Part shown: piece after piece, positions 1 to 14,540 of the stretch
How positions within the stretch are numbered: the first letter of the stretch is position 1
Layout of the letters: each line of letters begins with the position of its first letter
Assembly (NCBI GenBank): GCA_031769625.1
Contig: JAUIMM010000721.1
Location: 1,665,001-1,729,000, forward strand
Origin: Taudactylus pleione
Lineage: Eukaryota > Chordata > Amphibia > Anura > Myobatrachidae
Direction: 5' to 3'
Length of the DNA stretch: 64,000 nucleotides
Translations under genes and position numbers: made by a program
Notes under the pieces: model-generated
What the model was told of the DNA's origin: nothing
The model's input: the letters and a program-made list of their open reading frames with translations, nothing else
Database searches by the model: none

Positions 1-3000
1 ATACAGTAGATGTGATATAGCAGTAGTGGGTGTCTCTATGCTGGCTGAGCGGTGGCTGATGTTACTGATATACACACAGGATTGTGCGGTATTACAGACG
101 TGATAGAGCAGTAGTGGTCGTCTCTATGCTGGCTGAGCTGTGGCTGATGTTACACATGTATACACAGGACTATGAGGTATTACAGATGTGAGATATCAGT
201 AGTGGGTGTCTCTATGCTCTCTGAGCTGTGGCTGATGTTACAGATGTATACACAGGACTGTGAGGTATTACAGATGTGAGATAGCAGTAGTGGGTGTCTC
301 TATGCTGACTGTGCTGTAGCTGATTTTACAGATGAATACACAGGACTGTGAGGTATTACAGATGTGAGATAGCAGTAGTGGGTGTCTCTATGCTGGCTGA
401 GCTGTGGCTGATGTTACAGATTTATACACAGGACTGTGAGGTATTACAGATGTGAGAAAGCAGTAGTGGGTGTCTATGCTGGCTGAGCTGTGGCTGATGT
501 TACAGATGTATACACAGGACTGTGAGGTATTACAGATGTGAGATAGCAGTAGTGGGCGTCTCTATGCTGGCTGAGCTGTGGCTGATGTTACAGATGTATA
601 CACAGGACTGTGAGGTATTACAGTTGTGAGATAGCAGTAGTGGGTGTCTCTATGCTCGCTGAGCTGTGGCTGATGTTACAGATGTATACGCAGGACTGTG
701 GGGTATTACAGATGTGAGATAGCAGTAGTGGGCGTCTCTATGCTGGCTGAGCTGTGTCTGATATTACAGATGTATACACTGGACTGTGAGGTATTACAGA
801 TGTGAGATAGCAGTAGTGGGTGTCTCTATGCTGGCTGAGCTGTGGCTGATGTTACAGATGTATACACAGGACTGTGAGATATTACAGATGTGAGATAGCA
901 GTAGTGGGCATCTCTATGCTGGCTTAGAAGTGGCTGATGTTACAGATGTATACACAGGACTGTGAGATATTACAGATGTGAGATAGCAGTAGTGGGCATC
1001 TCTATGCTGGCTGAGCTGTGGCTGATGTTACAGATGTATACACAGGACTGTGAGGTATTACAGATGTGAGATAGCAGTAGTGGGCGTCTCTATGCTGGCT
1101 GTGCTGTGGCTGATGTTACTGATGTATACACAGGACTGTGAGGTATTACAGATGTGAGATAGCAGTAGTGGGCGTCTCTATGCTGGCTGTGCTGTGGCTG
1201 ATGTTACAGAAGTATACGCAGGACTGTGAGGTATTATAGATGTGAGAAAGCAGTAGTGGGCGTCTCTATGCTGGCTGAGCTGTGGCTGATGTTACAGATG
1301 TGTACACAGGACTGTGAGGTATTACAGATGTGAGATAGCAGTAGTTTGTGTCACTATGCTGGCAGAGCTGTGGCTGATGTTACAGATGTATACACAGGAC
1401 TGTGAGGTATTACAGATGTAATATAGCAGAAGTTGTGTCTCTATGCTGGCAGAGCTGTGGCTGATGTTACCGATGTATACACAGGACTGTGAGGTTTACA
1501 GATGTGAGATAGCAGTAGTGGGCGTCTCTATGCTGGCTGAGCTGTGGCTGATGATACAGATGTATACACAGGACTGTGAGGTATTACAGATGTGAGATAG
1601 CAGTAGTGGGTGTCTCTATGCTGGCTGTGCTGTGGCTGATGTTACAGATGTATACACAGGACTGTGATGTATTACAGATGTGAGATAGCAGTAGTGGGTG
1701 TCTCTATGCTGGCTGTGCTGTGGCTGATGTTACAGATGTATACACAGGACTGTGAGGTATTACAGATGTGAGAAAGCAGTAGTGGGTGTCTCTATGCTGG
1801 CTGAGCGGTGGCTGATTTTACAGATGTATACACAGGACATTGAGGTATTACAGATGTTAGATAGCAGTAGTAGGTGTCTCTATGCTGGCTGAGCGGTGGC
1901 TGATTTTACAGATGTATACACAGGACATTGAGGTATTACAGATGTGAGATAGCAGTAGTGGTCGTCTCTATACTGGCTGAGCTGTGGCTGATGTTACAGA
2001 TCTATAGACAGGACTATGACATATTACAGATGTGAGATAGTAGTTCTGGGTGTCTCTATGATGGCTGTGCTGTGGCTGATGTTACAGATGTATACACAGG
2101 ACTGTGAGGTATTACAGATGTGAGATAGCAGTAGTGTGTGTCACTATGCTGGCTGAGCTGTGGCTGATGTTACAGATGTATACACAGGATTGTGAGGTAT
2201 TACAGATGTGAGATAGCAGTAGTGGGCGTCTCTATGCTGGCTGTGCTGTGGCTGATGTTACAGATGTATATACAGGACTGTGAGGTATTACAGATGTGAG
2301 AAAGCAGTAGTGGGCATCTCTATGCTGGATATGCTGTGGCTGATGTTACAGATGTATACACAGGACTGTGAGGTATTACAGATGTGAGATAGCAGTAGTG
2401 GGTGTCTCTATGCTGGCTGTGCTGTGAATGACGTTACTGATGTATACACAGGACTGTGAGGTATTACAGATGTGAGATAGCAGTAGTGGGTGTCTCTATG
2501 CTGGCTGACCTGTGGCTGATGTTACAGATGTATACACAGGACTGTGAGGTATTACAGATGTGAGATAGCAGTAGTGGGCGTCTCTATGCAGGCTGAGCTG
2601 TGGCTGATGTTACAGATGTATACACAGGACTGTGAGGTATTACAGGTGTGAGAAAGCAGTAGTGGGTGTCTCTATGCTGGCTGAGCTATGGCTGATGTTA
2701 CAGAAGTGTACACAGGACTGTGAGGTATTACAGATGTGAGATAGCAGTAGTGTGTGTCACTATGCTGGCTGAGCTGTGGCTGATGTTACAGATGTATACA
2801 CAGGACTGTGAGGTATTACAGATGTGAGATAGCAGTAGTGGGTGTCTCTATGCTGGCTGAGCTGTGGCTGATGTTACAGATGTATACACAGGAGTGAGTT
2901 ATTACAGATGTGAGATAGCAGTAGTGGGCGTCTCTATGCTGGCTAAGAAGTGGCTGATGTTACAGATGTATACGCAGGACGACTGTGAGCTATTACAGAT

Positions 3001-5900
3001 GTGAGATAGCAGTAGTGGGCGTCTCTATGCTGGCAGAGCTGTGGCTGATGATACAGATGTATACACAGGACTGAGATATTACAGATGTGAGAAAGCAGTA
3101 GTGGGTGTCTCTATGCTGTCTGTGCTGTGGCTGATGTTACAGATGTATTCACAGAACTGTGAGATATTACAGATGTGAGATAGCAGTAGTGGGTGTCTCT
3201 ATGCTGGCTGAGCTGTGGCTGATGTTACAGATGTATACGCAGGACGACTGTGAGCTATTACAGATGTGAGATAGCAGTAGTGGGCGTCTCTATGCTGGCA
3301 GAGCTGTGTCTGATGTTACAGATGTATACACAGGACTTTGAGGTATTACAGATGTGAGATAGCAGTAGTGGGTGTCTCTATGCTGGCTGAGCTGTGGCTG
3401 ATGTTACAGATGTATATACAGGACTGTGAGGTATTACAGATGTGAGATAGCAGTAGTGGGTGTCTCTATGCTGGCTGAGCTGTGGCTGATGTTACAGATG
3501 TATATACAGGACTGTGAGGTATTACAGATGTGAGATAGCAGTAGTGGGCGTCTCTATGCTGGCTGAGCTGTGGCTGATGTTACAGATGTATACACAGGAC
3601 TGTGAGGTATTACAGATGTGAGATAGCAGTAGTGGGCATCTCTATGCATGCTGAGCTGTGGCTGATGTTACAGATGTATACACAGGACTGTGAGGTATTA
3701 CTGATCTGAGATAGCAGTAGTGTGAGTCACTATGCTGGCTGTGCTATGGCTGATGTTACAGATGTATACACAGGACTGTGAGGTATAACAGATGTGAGAT
3801 AGCAGTAGTGGGCGTCTCTATGCTGGCTGAGCTGTGGCTGATGTTACAGATGTATACACAGGACTGTGAGGTATTACAGATGTGAGATAGTAGTAGTGGG
3901 GGTCTCTATGCTGGCTGTGCTGTGGCTGATGTTACAGATGTATACACAGGACTGTGAGGTATTACAGATGTGAGATAGCAGTAGTGGGTGTCTCTATGCT
4001 GGCTGAGCTGTGACAGATGTTACTGATGTATACACAGGACTTTGAGGTATTACAGATGTGAGATAGCAGTAGAGGGTGTCTCTATGCTGGCTGTGCTGTG
4101 GCTGATGTTACAGATGTATACACAGGACTGTGAGGTATTATACAGTAGATGTGATATAGCAGTAGTGGACGTCTCTATGCTGGCTGAGCTGTGGCTGATG
4201 TTCCAGATGTATACACAGGATTGTGCGGTATTACAGACGTGATAAAGCAGTAGTGGTCGTCTCTATGCTGGCTGAGCTGTGGCTGATGTTACAGATGTAT
4301 ACACAGGACTATGAGGTATTACAGATGTGAGATATCAGTAGTGGGTGTCTCTATGCTCTCTGAGCTGTGGCTGATGTTACAGATGTATACACAGGACTGT
4401 GAGGTATTACAGATGTGAGATAGCAGTAGTGGGTGTCTCTATGCTGACTGTGCTCTAGCTGATGTTACAGATGAATACACAGGACTGTGAGGTATTACAG
4501 ATGTGAGAAAGCAGTAATGGGTGTCTCTATGCTGGCTGAGCTGTGGCTGATGTTACAGATGTATACACAGGACTGTGAGGTATTACAGATGTGAGAAAGC
4601 AGTAGTGGGTGTCTATGCTGGCTGAGCTGTGGCTGATGTTACAGATGTATACACAGGACTGTGAGGTATTACAGATGTGAGATAGCAGTAGTGGGCATCT
4701 CTATGCTGGCTGAGCTGTGGCTGATGTTACAGATGTATACAAAGGACTGTGAGGTATTACAGATGTGAGATAGCAGTAGTGGGTGTCTCTATGCTCGCTG
4801 AGCTGTGGCTGATGTTACAGATGTATACGCAGGACTGTGGGGTATTACAGATGTGAGATAGCAGTAGTGGGCATCTCTATGCTGGCTGAGCTGTGGCTGA
4901 TGTTACAGATGTATATACAGGACTGTGAGGTATTACAGATGTGAGATTGCAGTAGTGGGTGTCTATGCTGGCTGAGTGGTGGCTGATGTTACAGATGTAT
5001 ACAAAGGACTGTAAGGTATTACAGATGTGAGAGAGCAGCAGTGGGCATCTCTATCCTGGCTGAGCTGTGGCTGATGTTACAGATGTATACGCAGGACTGT
5101 GAGGTATTACTGATCTGAGATAGCAGTAGTGTGAGTCACTATGCTGGCTGTGCTATGGCTGATGTTACGGATGTATACACAGGACTGTGAGGTATAACAG
5201 ATGTGAGATAGCAGTAGTGGGCGTCTCTATGCTGGCTGAGCTGTGGCTGATGTTTCAGATGTATACACAGGATTGTGAGGTATTACAGATGTGAGAAAAC
5301 AGTAGTGGGCGTCTCTATGCTGGATGTGCTGTGGCTGATGTTACAGATGTGTACACAGGACTGTGAGGTATTACAGATGTGAGATAGTAGTAGTGGGGGT
5401 CTCTATGCTGGCTGTGCTGTGGCTGATGTTACAGATGTATACACAGGACTGTGAGGTATTACAGATGTGAGATAGCAGTAGTGGGTGTCTCTATGCTGGC
5501 TGAGCTGTGACTGATGTTACTGATGTATACACAGGACTTTGAGGTATTACAGATGTGAGATAGCAGTAGAGGGTGTCTCTATGCTGGCTGAGCTGTGGCT
5601 GATGTTACACATGTATAAACTGGATTGTGAGATATTACAGATGTGAGATAGCAGTAGTGGGTGTCTCTATGCTGGCTGAGCTGTGGCTGATGTTACAGAT
5701 GTATACACAGGACTGTGAGGTATTACAGATGTGAGATAGCAGTAGTGGGTGTCTCTATGCTGGCTGGGCTGTGGCTGATGTTACAGATGTATACACAGGA
5801 CTGTGAGGTATTATACAGTAGATGTGATATAGCAGTAGTGGACGTCTCTATGCTGGCTGAGCTGTGGCTGATGTTACAGATGTATACACAGGACTGTGAG
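1..5900. repeat. Satellite 1 domain A, HOR copy 1
   Basis: First copy of a roughly 5.9-kb higher-order repeat of about 67 units. The rare variant block CTGGCTGAGCGGTGG followed by TTACTGATATACACACAGG begins at about 41, reappears at 5941 and again at 11840 (offsets 5900 and 5899). A further marker, TATACAGTAGATGTGATATAG, sits at the left edge and recurs internally near 4139, 5813, 10128 and 11712, so domain A also contains a sub-duplication of about 1.67 kb. The true left boundary lies outside the window. Confidence 0.85.
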
Positions 5901-8900
5901 GTATTACAGATGTGAGAAAGCAGTAGTGGGTGTCTCTATGCTGGCTGAGCGGTGGCTGATGTTACTGATATACACACAGGATTGTGCGGTATTACAAACG
6001 TGATAGAGCAGTAGTGGTCGTCTCTATGCTGGCTGAGCTGTGGCTGATGTTACACATGTATACACAGGACTATGAGGTATTACAGATGTGAGATATCAGT
6101 AGTGGGTGTCTCTATGCTCTCTGAGCTGTGGCTGATGTTACAGATGTATACACAGGACTGTGAGGTATTACAGATGTGAGATAGCAGTAGTGGGTGTCTC
6201 TATGCTGACTGTGCTGTAGCTGATGTTACAGATGAATACACAGGACTGTGAGGTATTACAGATGTGAGATAGCAGTAGTGGGTGTCTCTATGCTGGCTGA
6301 GCTGTGGCTGATGTTACAGATGTATACACAGGACTGTGAGGTATTACAGATGTGAGAAAGCAGAAGTGGGTGTCTATGCTGGCTGAGCTGTGGCTGATGT
6401 TACAGATGTATACACAGGACTGTGAGGTATTACAGATGTGAGATAGCAGTAGTGGGCGTCTCTATGCTGGCTGAGCTGTGGCTGATGTTACAGATGTATA
6501 CACAGGACTGTGAGGTATTACAGATGTGAGATAGCAGTAGTGGGTGTCTCTATGCTCGCTGAGCTGTGGCTGATGTTACAGATGTATACGCAGGACTGTG
6601 GGGTATTACAGATGTGAGATAGCAGTAGTGGGCGTCTCTATGCTGGCTGAGCTGTGTCTGATATTACAGATGTATACACTGGACTGTGAGGTATTACAGA
6701 TGTGAGATAGCAGTAGTGGGCGTCTCTATGCTGGCTGAGCTGTGGCTGATGTTACAGATGTATACACAGGACTGTGAGATATTACAGATGTGAGATAGCA
6801 GTAGTGGGCATCTCTATGCTGGCTAAGAAGTGGCTGATGTTACAGATGTATACACAGGACTGTGAGGTATTACAGATGTGAGATAGCAGTAGTGGGCATC
6901 TCTATGCTGGCTGAGCTGTGGCTGATGTTACAGATGTATACACAGGACTGTGAGGTATTACAGATGTGAGATAGCAGTAGTGGGCGTCTCTATGCTGGCT
7001 GTGCTGTGGCTGATGTTACTGATGTATACACAGGACTGTGAGGTATTACAGATGTGAGATAGCAGTAGTGGGCGTCTCTATGCTGGCTGTGCTGTGGCTG
7101 ATGTTACAGAAGTATACGCAGGACTGTGAGGTATTATAGATGTGAGAAAGCAGTAGTGGGCGTCTCTATGCTGGCTGAGCTGTGGCTGATGTTACAGATG
7201 TGTACACAGGACTGTGAGGTATTACAGATGTGAGATAGCAGTAGTTTGTGTCACTATGCTGGCAGAGCTGTGGCTGATGTTACAGATGTATACACAGGAC
7301 TGTGAGGTATTACAGATGTAATATAGCAGTAGTTGTGTCTCTATGCTGGCAGAGCTGTGGCTGATGTTACCGATGTATACACAGGACTGTGAGGTTTACA
7401 GATGTGAGATAGCAGTAGTGGGCGTCTCTATGCTGGCTGAGCTGTGGCTGATGATACAGATGTATACACAGGACTGTGAGGTATTACAGATGTGAGATAG
7501 CAGTAGTGGGTGTCTCTATGCTGGCTGTGCTGTGGCTGATGTTACAGATGTATACACAGGACTGTGAGGTATTACAGATGTGAGATAGCAGTAGTGGGTG
7601 TCTCTATGCTGGCTGTGCTGTGGCTGATGTTACAGATGTATACACAGGACTGTGAGGTATTACAGATGTGAGAAAGCAGTAGTGGGTGTCTCTATGCTGG
7701 CTGTGCTGTGGCTGAAGTTACAGATTTATACACAGGACTGTGAGGTATTACAGATGTGACAAAGCAGAAGTGAGCGTCTCTATGCTGGCTGAGCTGTGTC
7801 TGATGTTACAGATGTATACACAGGACTTTGAGGTATTACAGATGTTAGATAGCAGTAGTAGGTGTCTCTATGCTGGCTGAGCGGTGGCTGATTTTACAGA
7901 TGTATACACAGGACATTGAGGTATTACAGATGTGAGATAGCAGTAGTGGTCGTCTCTATGCTGGCTGAGCTGTGGCTGATATTACAGATGTATACACAGG
8001 ACTGTGAGGTATTACAGATGTGAGATAGCAGTAGTGGGTGTCTCTATGATGGCTGAGCTGTGGCTGATGTTACAGATGTATACACAGGATTGTGAGGTAT
8101 TACAGATGTGAGATAGCAGTAGTGGGCGTCTCTATGCTGGCTGTGCTGTGGCTGATGTTACAGATGTATATACAGGACTGTGAGGTATTACAGATGTGAG
8201 AAAGCAGTAGTGGGCATCTCTATGCTGGATATGCTGTGGCTGATGTTACAGATGTATACACAGGACTGTGAGGTATTACAGATGTGAGATAGCAGTAGTG
8301 GGTGTCTCTATGCTGGCTGTGCTGTGAATGACGTTACTGATGTATACACAGGACTGTGAGGTATTACAGATGTGAGATAGCAGTAGTGGGTGTCTCTATG
8401 CTGGCTGACCTGTGGCTGATGTTACAGATGTATACACAGGACTGTGAGGTATTACAGATGTGAGATAGCAGTAGTGGGCGTCTCTATGCAGGCTGAGCTG
8501 TGGCTGATGTTACAGATGTATACACAGGACTGTGAGGTATTACAGGTGTGAGAAAGCAGTAGTGGGTGTCTCTATGCTGGCTGAGCTATGGCTGATGTTA
8601 CAGAAGTGTACACAGGACTGTGAGGTATTACAGATGTGAGATAGCAGTAGTGTGTGTCACTATGCTGGCTGAGCTGTGGCTGATGTTACAGATGTATACA
8701 CAGGACTGTGAGGTATTACAGATGTGAGATAGCAGTAGTGGTGTCTCTATGCTGGCTGAGCTGTGGCTGATGTTACAGATGTATACACAGGAGTGAGTTA
8801 TTACAGATGTGAGATAGCAGTAGTGGGCGTCTCTATGCTGGCTAAGAAGTGGCTGATGTTACAGATGTATACGCAGGACGACAGTGAGCTATTACAGCTG

Positions 8901-11799
8901 TGAGATAGCAGTAGTGGGCGTCTCTATGCTGGCAGAGCTGTGGCTGATGATACAGATGTATACACAGGACTGAGATATTACAGATGTGAGAAAGCAGTAG
9001 TGGGTGTCTCTATGCTGTCTGTGCTGTGGCTGATGTTACAGATGTATTCACAGAACTGTGAGATATTACAGATGTGAGATAGCAGTAGTGGGTGTCTCTA
9101 TGCTGGCTGAGCTGTGGCTGATGTTACAGATGTATACGCAGGACGACTGTGAGCTATTACAGATGTGAGATAGCAGTAGTGGGTGTCTCTATGCTGGCTG
9201 AGCTGTGGCTGATGTTACAGATGTATATACAGGACTGTGAGGTATTACAGATGTGAGATAGCAGTAGTGGGTGTCTCTATGCTGGCTGAGCTGTGGCTGA
9301 TGTTACAGATGTATATACAGGACTGTGAGGTATTACAGATGTGAGATAGCAGTAGTGGGCGTCTCTATGCTGGCTGAGCTGTGGCTGATGTTACAGATGT
9401 ATACACAGGACTGTGAGGTATTACAGATGTGAGATAGCAGTAGTGGGCATCTCTATGCATGCTGAGCTGTGGCTGATGTTACAGATGTATACACAGGACT
9501 GTGAGGTATTACTGATCTGAGATAGCAGTAGTGTGAGTCACTATGCTGGCTGTGCTATGGCTGATGTTACAGATGTATACACAGGACTGTGAGGTATAAC
9601 AGATGTGAGATAGCAGTAGTGGGCGTCTCTATGCTGGCTGAGCTGTGGCTGATGTTACAGATGTATACACAGGACTGTGAGGTATTACAGATGTGAGATA
9701 GTAGTAGTGGGGGTCTCTATGCTGGCTGTGCTGTGGCTGATGTTACTGATGTATACACAGGACTGTGAGGTATTACAGATGTGAGATAGCAGTAGTGGGT
9801 GTCTCTATGCTGGCTGAGCTGTGACAGATGTTACTGATGTATACACAGGACTTTGAGGTATTACAGATGTGAGATAGCAGTAGAGGGTGTCTCTATGCTG
9901 GCTGAGCTGTGGCTGATGTTACACATGTATAAACTGGATTGTGAGATATTACAGATGTGAGATAGCAGTAGTGGGTATCTCTATGCTGGCTGAGCTGTGG
10001 CTGATGTTACAGATGTATACACAGGACTGTGAGGTATTACAGATGTGAGATAGCAGTAGTGGGTGTCTCTATGCTGGCTGTGCTGTGGCTGATGTTACAG
10101 ATGTATACACAGGACTGTGAGGTATTATACAGTAGATGTGATATAGCAGTAGTGGACGTCTCTATGCTGGCTGAGCTGTGGCTGATGTTACAGATGTATA
10201 CACAGGATTGTGCGGTATTACAGACGTGATAAAGCAGTAGTGGTCGTCTCTATGCTGGCTGAGCTGTGGCTGATGTTACAGATGTATACACAGGACTATG
10301 AGGTATTACAGATGTGAGATATCAGTAGTGGGTGTCTCTATGCTCTCTGAGCTGTGGCTGATGTTACAGATGTATACACAGGACTGTGAGGTATTACAGA
10401 TGTGAGATAGCAGTAGTGGGTGTCTCTATGCTGACTGTGCTCTAGCTGATGTTACAGATGAATACACAGGACTGTGAGGTATTACAGATGTGAGAAAGCA
10501 GTAATGGGTGTCTCTATGCTGGCTGAGCTGTGGCTGATGTTACAGATGTATACACAGGACTGTGAGGTATTACAGATGTGAGAAAGCAGTAGTGGGTGTC
10601 TATGCTGGCTGAGCTGTGGCTGATGTTACAGATGTATACACAGGACTGTGAGGTATTACAGATGTGAGATAGCAGTAGTGGGCGTCTCTATGCTGGCTGA
10701 GCTGTGGCTGATGTTACAGATGTATACACAGGACTGTGAGGTATTACAGATGTGAGATAGCAGTAGTGGGCGTCTCTATGCTGGCTGAGCTGTGGCTGAT
10801 GTTACAGATGTATATACAGGACTGTGAGGTATTACAGATGTGAGATTGCAGTAGTGGGTGTCTATGCTGGCTGAGTGGTGGCTGATGTTACAGATGTATA
10901 CAAAGGACTGTAAGGTATTACAGATGTGAGAGAGCAGCAGTGGGCATCTCTATCCTGGCTGAGCTGTGGCTAATGTTACAGATGTATACGCAGGACTGTG
11001 AGGTATTACTGATCTGAGATAGCAGTAGTGTGAGTCACTATGCTGGCTGTGCTATGGCTGATGTTACGGATGTATACACAGGACTGTGAGGTATAACAGA
11101 TGTGAGATAGCAGTAGTGGGCGTCTCTATGCTGGCTGAGCTGTGGCTGATGTTTCAGATGTATACACAGGACTGTGAGGTATTACAGATGTGAGAAAACA
11201 GTAGTGGGCGTCTCTATGCTGGATGTGCTGTGGCTGATGTTACAGATGTGTACACAGGACTGTGAGGTATTACAGATGTGAGATAGTAGTAGTGGGGGTC
11301 TCTATGCTGGCTGTGCTGTGGCTGATGTTACAGATGTATACACAGGACTGTGAGGTATTACAGATGTGAGATAGCAGTAGTGGGTGTCTCTATGCTGGCT
11401 GAGCTGTGACTGATGTTACTGATGTATACACAGGACTTTGAGGTATTACAGATGTGAGATAGCAGTAGAGGGTGTCTCTATGCTGGCTGAGCTGTGGCTG
11501 ATGTTACACATGTATAAACTGGATTGTGAGATATTACAGATGTGAGATAGCAGTAGTGGGTGTCTCTATGCTGGCTGAGCTGTGGCTGATGTTACAGATG
11601 TATACACAGGACTGTGAGGTATTACAGATGTGAGATAGCAGTAGTGGGTGTCTCTATGCTGGCTGGGCTGTGGCTGATGTTACAGATGTATACACAGGAC
11701 TGTGAGGTATTATACAGTAGATGTGATATAGCAGTAGTGGACGTCTCTATGCTGGCTGAGCTGTGGCTGATGTTACAGATGTATACACAGGACTGTGAG
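5901..11799. repeat. Satellite 1 domain A, HOR copy 2
   Basis: Second copy of the 5.9-kb higher-order repeat. It follows copy 1 variant for variant, including the double variant at 7231-7340 (GTTTGTGTCACTATGCTGGC, then an unusual TGTAATATAGCAGTAGTTG unit). Small gains and losses of whole or partial units move the offset between 5899 and 5987, a difference of one 88-bp unit. One example is the region near 3290-3390 of copy 1, whose counterpart near 9180 is shorter. Confidence 0.85.
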
Positions 11800-14540
11800 G
11801 TATTACAGATGTGAGAAAGCAGTAGTGGGTGTCTCTATGCTGGCTGAGCGGTGGCTGATGTTACTGATATACACACAGGATTGTGCGGTACTACAAACGT
11901 GATAGAGCAGTAGTGGTCGTCTCTATGCTGGCTGAGCTGTGGCTGATGTTACACATGTATACACAGGACTATGAGGTATTACAGATGTGAGATATCAGTA
12001 GTGGGTGTCTCTATGCTCTCTGAGCTGTGGCTGATGTTACAGATGTATACACAGGACTGTGAGGTATTACAGATGTGAGATAGCAGTAGTGGGTGTCTCT
12101 ATGCTGACTGTGCTGTAGCTGATGTTACAGATGAATACACAGGACTGTGAGGTATTACAGATGTGAGATAGCAGTAGTGGGTGTCTCTATGCTGGCTGAG
12201 CTGTGGCTGATGTTACAGATGTATACACAGGACTGTGAGGTATTACAGATGTGAGAAAGCAGAAGTGGGTGTCTATGCTGGCTGAGCTGTGGCTGATGTT
12301 ACAGATGTATACACAGGACTGTGAGGTATTACAGATGTGAGATAGCAGTAGTGGGCGTCTCTATGCTGGCTGAGCTGTGGCTGATGTTACAGATGTATAC
12401 ACAGGACTGTGAGGTATTACAGATGTGAGATAGCAGTAGTGGGTGTCTCTATGCTCGCTGAGCTGTGGCTGATGTTACAGATGTATACGCAGGACTGTGG
12501 GGTATTACAGATGTGAGATAGCAGTAGTGGGCGTCTCTATGCTGGCTGAGCTGTGTCTGATATTACAGATGTATACACTGGACTGTGAGGTATTACAGAT
12601 GTGAGATAGCAGTAGTGGGCATCTCTTTGCTGGCTGAGCTGTGGCTGATGTTACAGATGTATACACAGGACTGTGAGATATTACAGATGTGAGATAGCAG
12701 TAGTGGGCATCTCTATGCTGGCTAAGAAGTGGCTGATGTTACAGATGTATACACAGGACTGTGAGATATTACAGATGTGAGATAGCAGTAGTGGGCATCT
12801 CTATGCTGGCTGAGCTGTGGCTGATGTTACTGATGTATACACAGGACTGTGAGGTATTACAGATGTGAGATAGCAGTAGTGGGCGTCTCTATGCTGGCTG
12901 TGCTGTGGATGATGTTACAGAAGTATACGAAGGACTGTGAGGTATTATAGATGTGAGAAAGCAGTAGTGGGCGTCTCTATGCTGGCTGAGCTGTGGCTGA
13001 TGTTACAGATGTGTACACAGGACTGTGAGGTATTACAGATGTGAGATAGCAGTAGTTTGTGTCACTATGCTGGCAGAGCTGTGGCTGATGTTACAGATGT
13101 ATACACAGGACTGTGAGGTATTACAGATGTAATATAGCAGTAGTTGTGTCTCTATGCTGGCAGAGCTGTGGCTGATGTTACCGATGTATACACAGGACTG
13201 TGAGGTTTACAGATGTGAGATAGCAGTAGTGGGTATCTCTATGCTGGCTAAGAAGTGGCTGATGTTACAGATGTATACGCAGGACTGTGAGCTATTACAG
13301 ATGTGAGATAGCAGTAGTGGGCGTCTCTATGCTGGCTGAGCTGTGGTTGATGATACAGATGTATACACAGGACTGTGAGGTATTACAGATGTGAGATAGC
13401 AGTAGTGGGTGTCTCTATGCTGGCTGTGCTGTGGCTGATGTTACAGATGTATACACAGGACTGTGAGGTATTACAGATGTGAGATAGCAGTAGTGGGTGT
13501 CTCTATGCTGGCTGTGCTGTGGCTGAAGTTACAGATTTATACACAGGACTGTGAGGTATTACAGATGTGACAAAGCAGAAGTGAGCGTCTCTATGCTGGC
13601 TGAGCTGTGTCTGATGTTACAGATGTATACACAGGACTTTGAGGTATTACAGATGTTAGATAGCAGTAGTAGGTGTCTCTATGCTGGCTGAGCGGTGGCT
13701 GATTTTACAGATGTATACACAGGACATTGAGGTATTACAGATGTGAGATAGCAGTAGTGGTCGTCTCTATACTGGCTGAGCTGTGGCTGATGTTACAGAT
13801 CTATAGACAGGACTATGACATATTACAGATGTGAGATAGTAGTTCTGGGTGTCTCTATGATGGCTGTGCTGTGGCTGATGTTACAGATGTATACACAGGA
13901 CTGTGAGGTATTACAGATGTGAGATAGCAGTAGTGTGTGTCACTATGCTGGCTGAGCTGTGGCTGATGTTACAGATGTATACACAGGATTGTGAGGTATT
14001 ACAGATGTGAGATAGCAGTAGTGGGCGTCTCTATGCTGGCTGTGCTGTGGCTGATGTTACAGATGTATATACAGGACTGTGAGGTATTACAGATGTGAGA
14101 AAGCAGTAGTGGGCATCTCTATGCTGGATATGCTGTGGCTGATGTTACAGATGTATACACAGGACTGTGAGGTATTACAGATGTGAGATAGCAGTAGTGG
14201 GTGTCTCTATGCTGGCTGTGCTGTGAATGACGTTACTGATGTATACACAGGACTGTGAGGTATTACAGATGTGAGATAGCAGTAGTGGGTGTCTCTATGC
14301 TGGCTGACCTGTGGCTGATGTTACAGATGTATACACAGGACTGTGAGGTATTACAGATGTGAGATAGCAGTAGTGGGCGTCTCTATGCAGGCTGAGCTGT
14401 GGCTGATGTTACAGATGTATACACAGGACTGTGAGGTATTACAGATGTGAGAAAGCAGTAGTGGGTGTCTCTATGCTGGCTGAGCTATGGCTGATGTTAC
14501 AGAAGTGTACACAGGACTGTGAGGTATTACAGATGTGAGA
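11800..14540. repeat. Satellite 1 domain A, partial HOR copy 3
   Basis: Third, truncated copy of the 5.9-kb repeat. It tracks copy 2 from the ACACACAGGATTGTGCGGTA marker at about 11873 onwards. It loses correspondence near 14540, where copy 2 has the TGTGTGTCAC variant and this copy instead has GGGTGTATCTATG. Internal replacement is visible near 13230-13370, where a GGCTAAGAAGTGG unit appears that copy 2 lacks at that place. This marks the edge of the homogenised domain. Confidence 0.75.

Noticed and set aside
4042..11814. Repeated 66-codon plus-strand ORFs in satellite 1 (4042, 5715, 10029, 11614).
   Set aside because: They are periodic by-products of the 88-bp unit around the TATACAGTAGATGTGATATAG variant, with no start context, domain or codon constraint.
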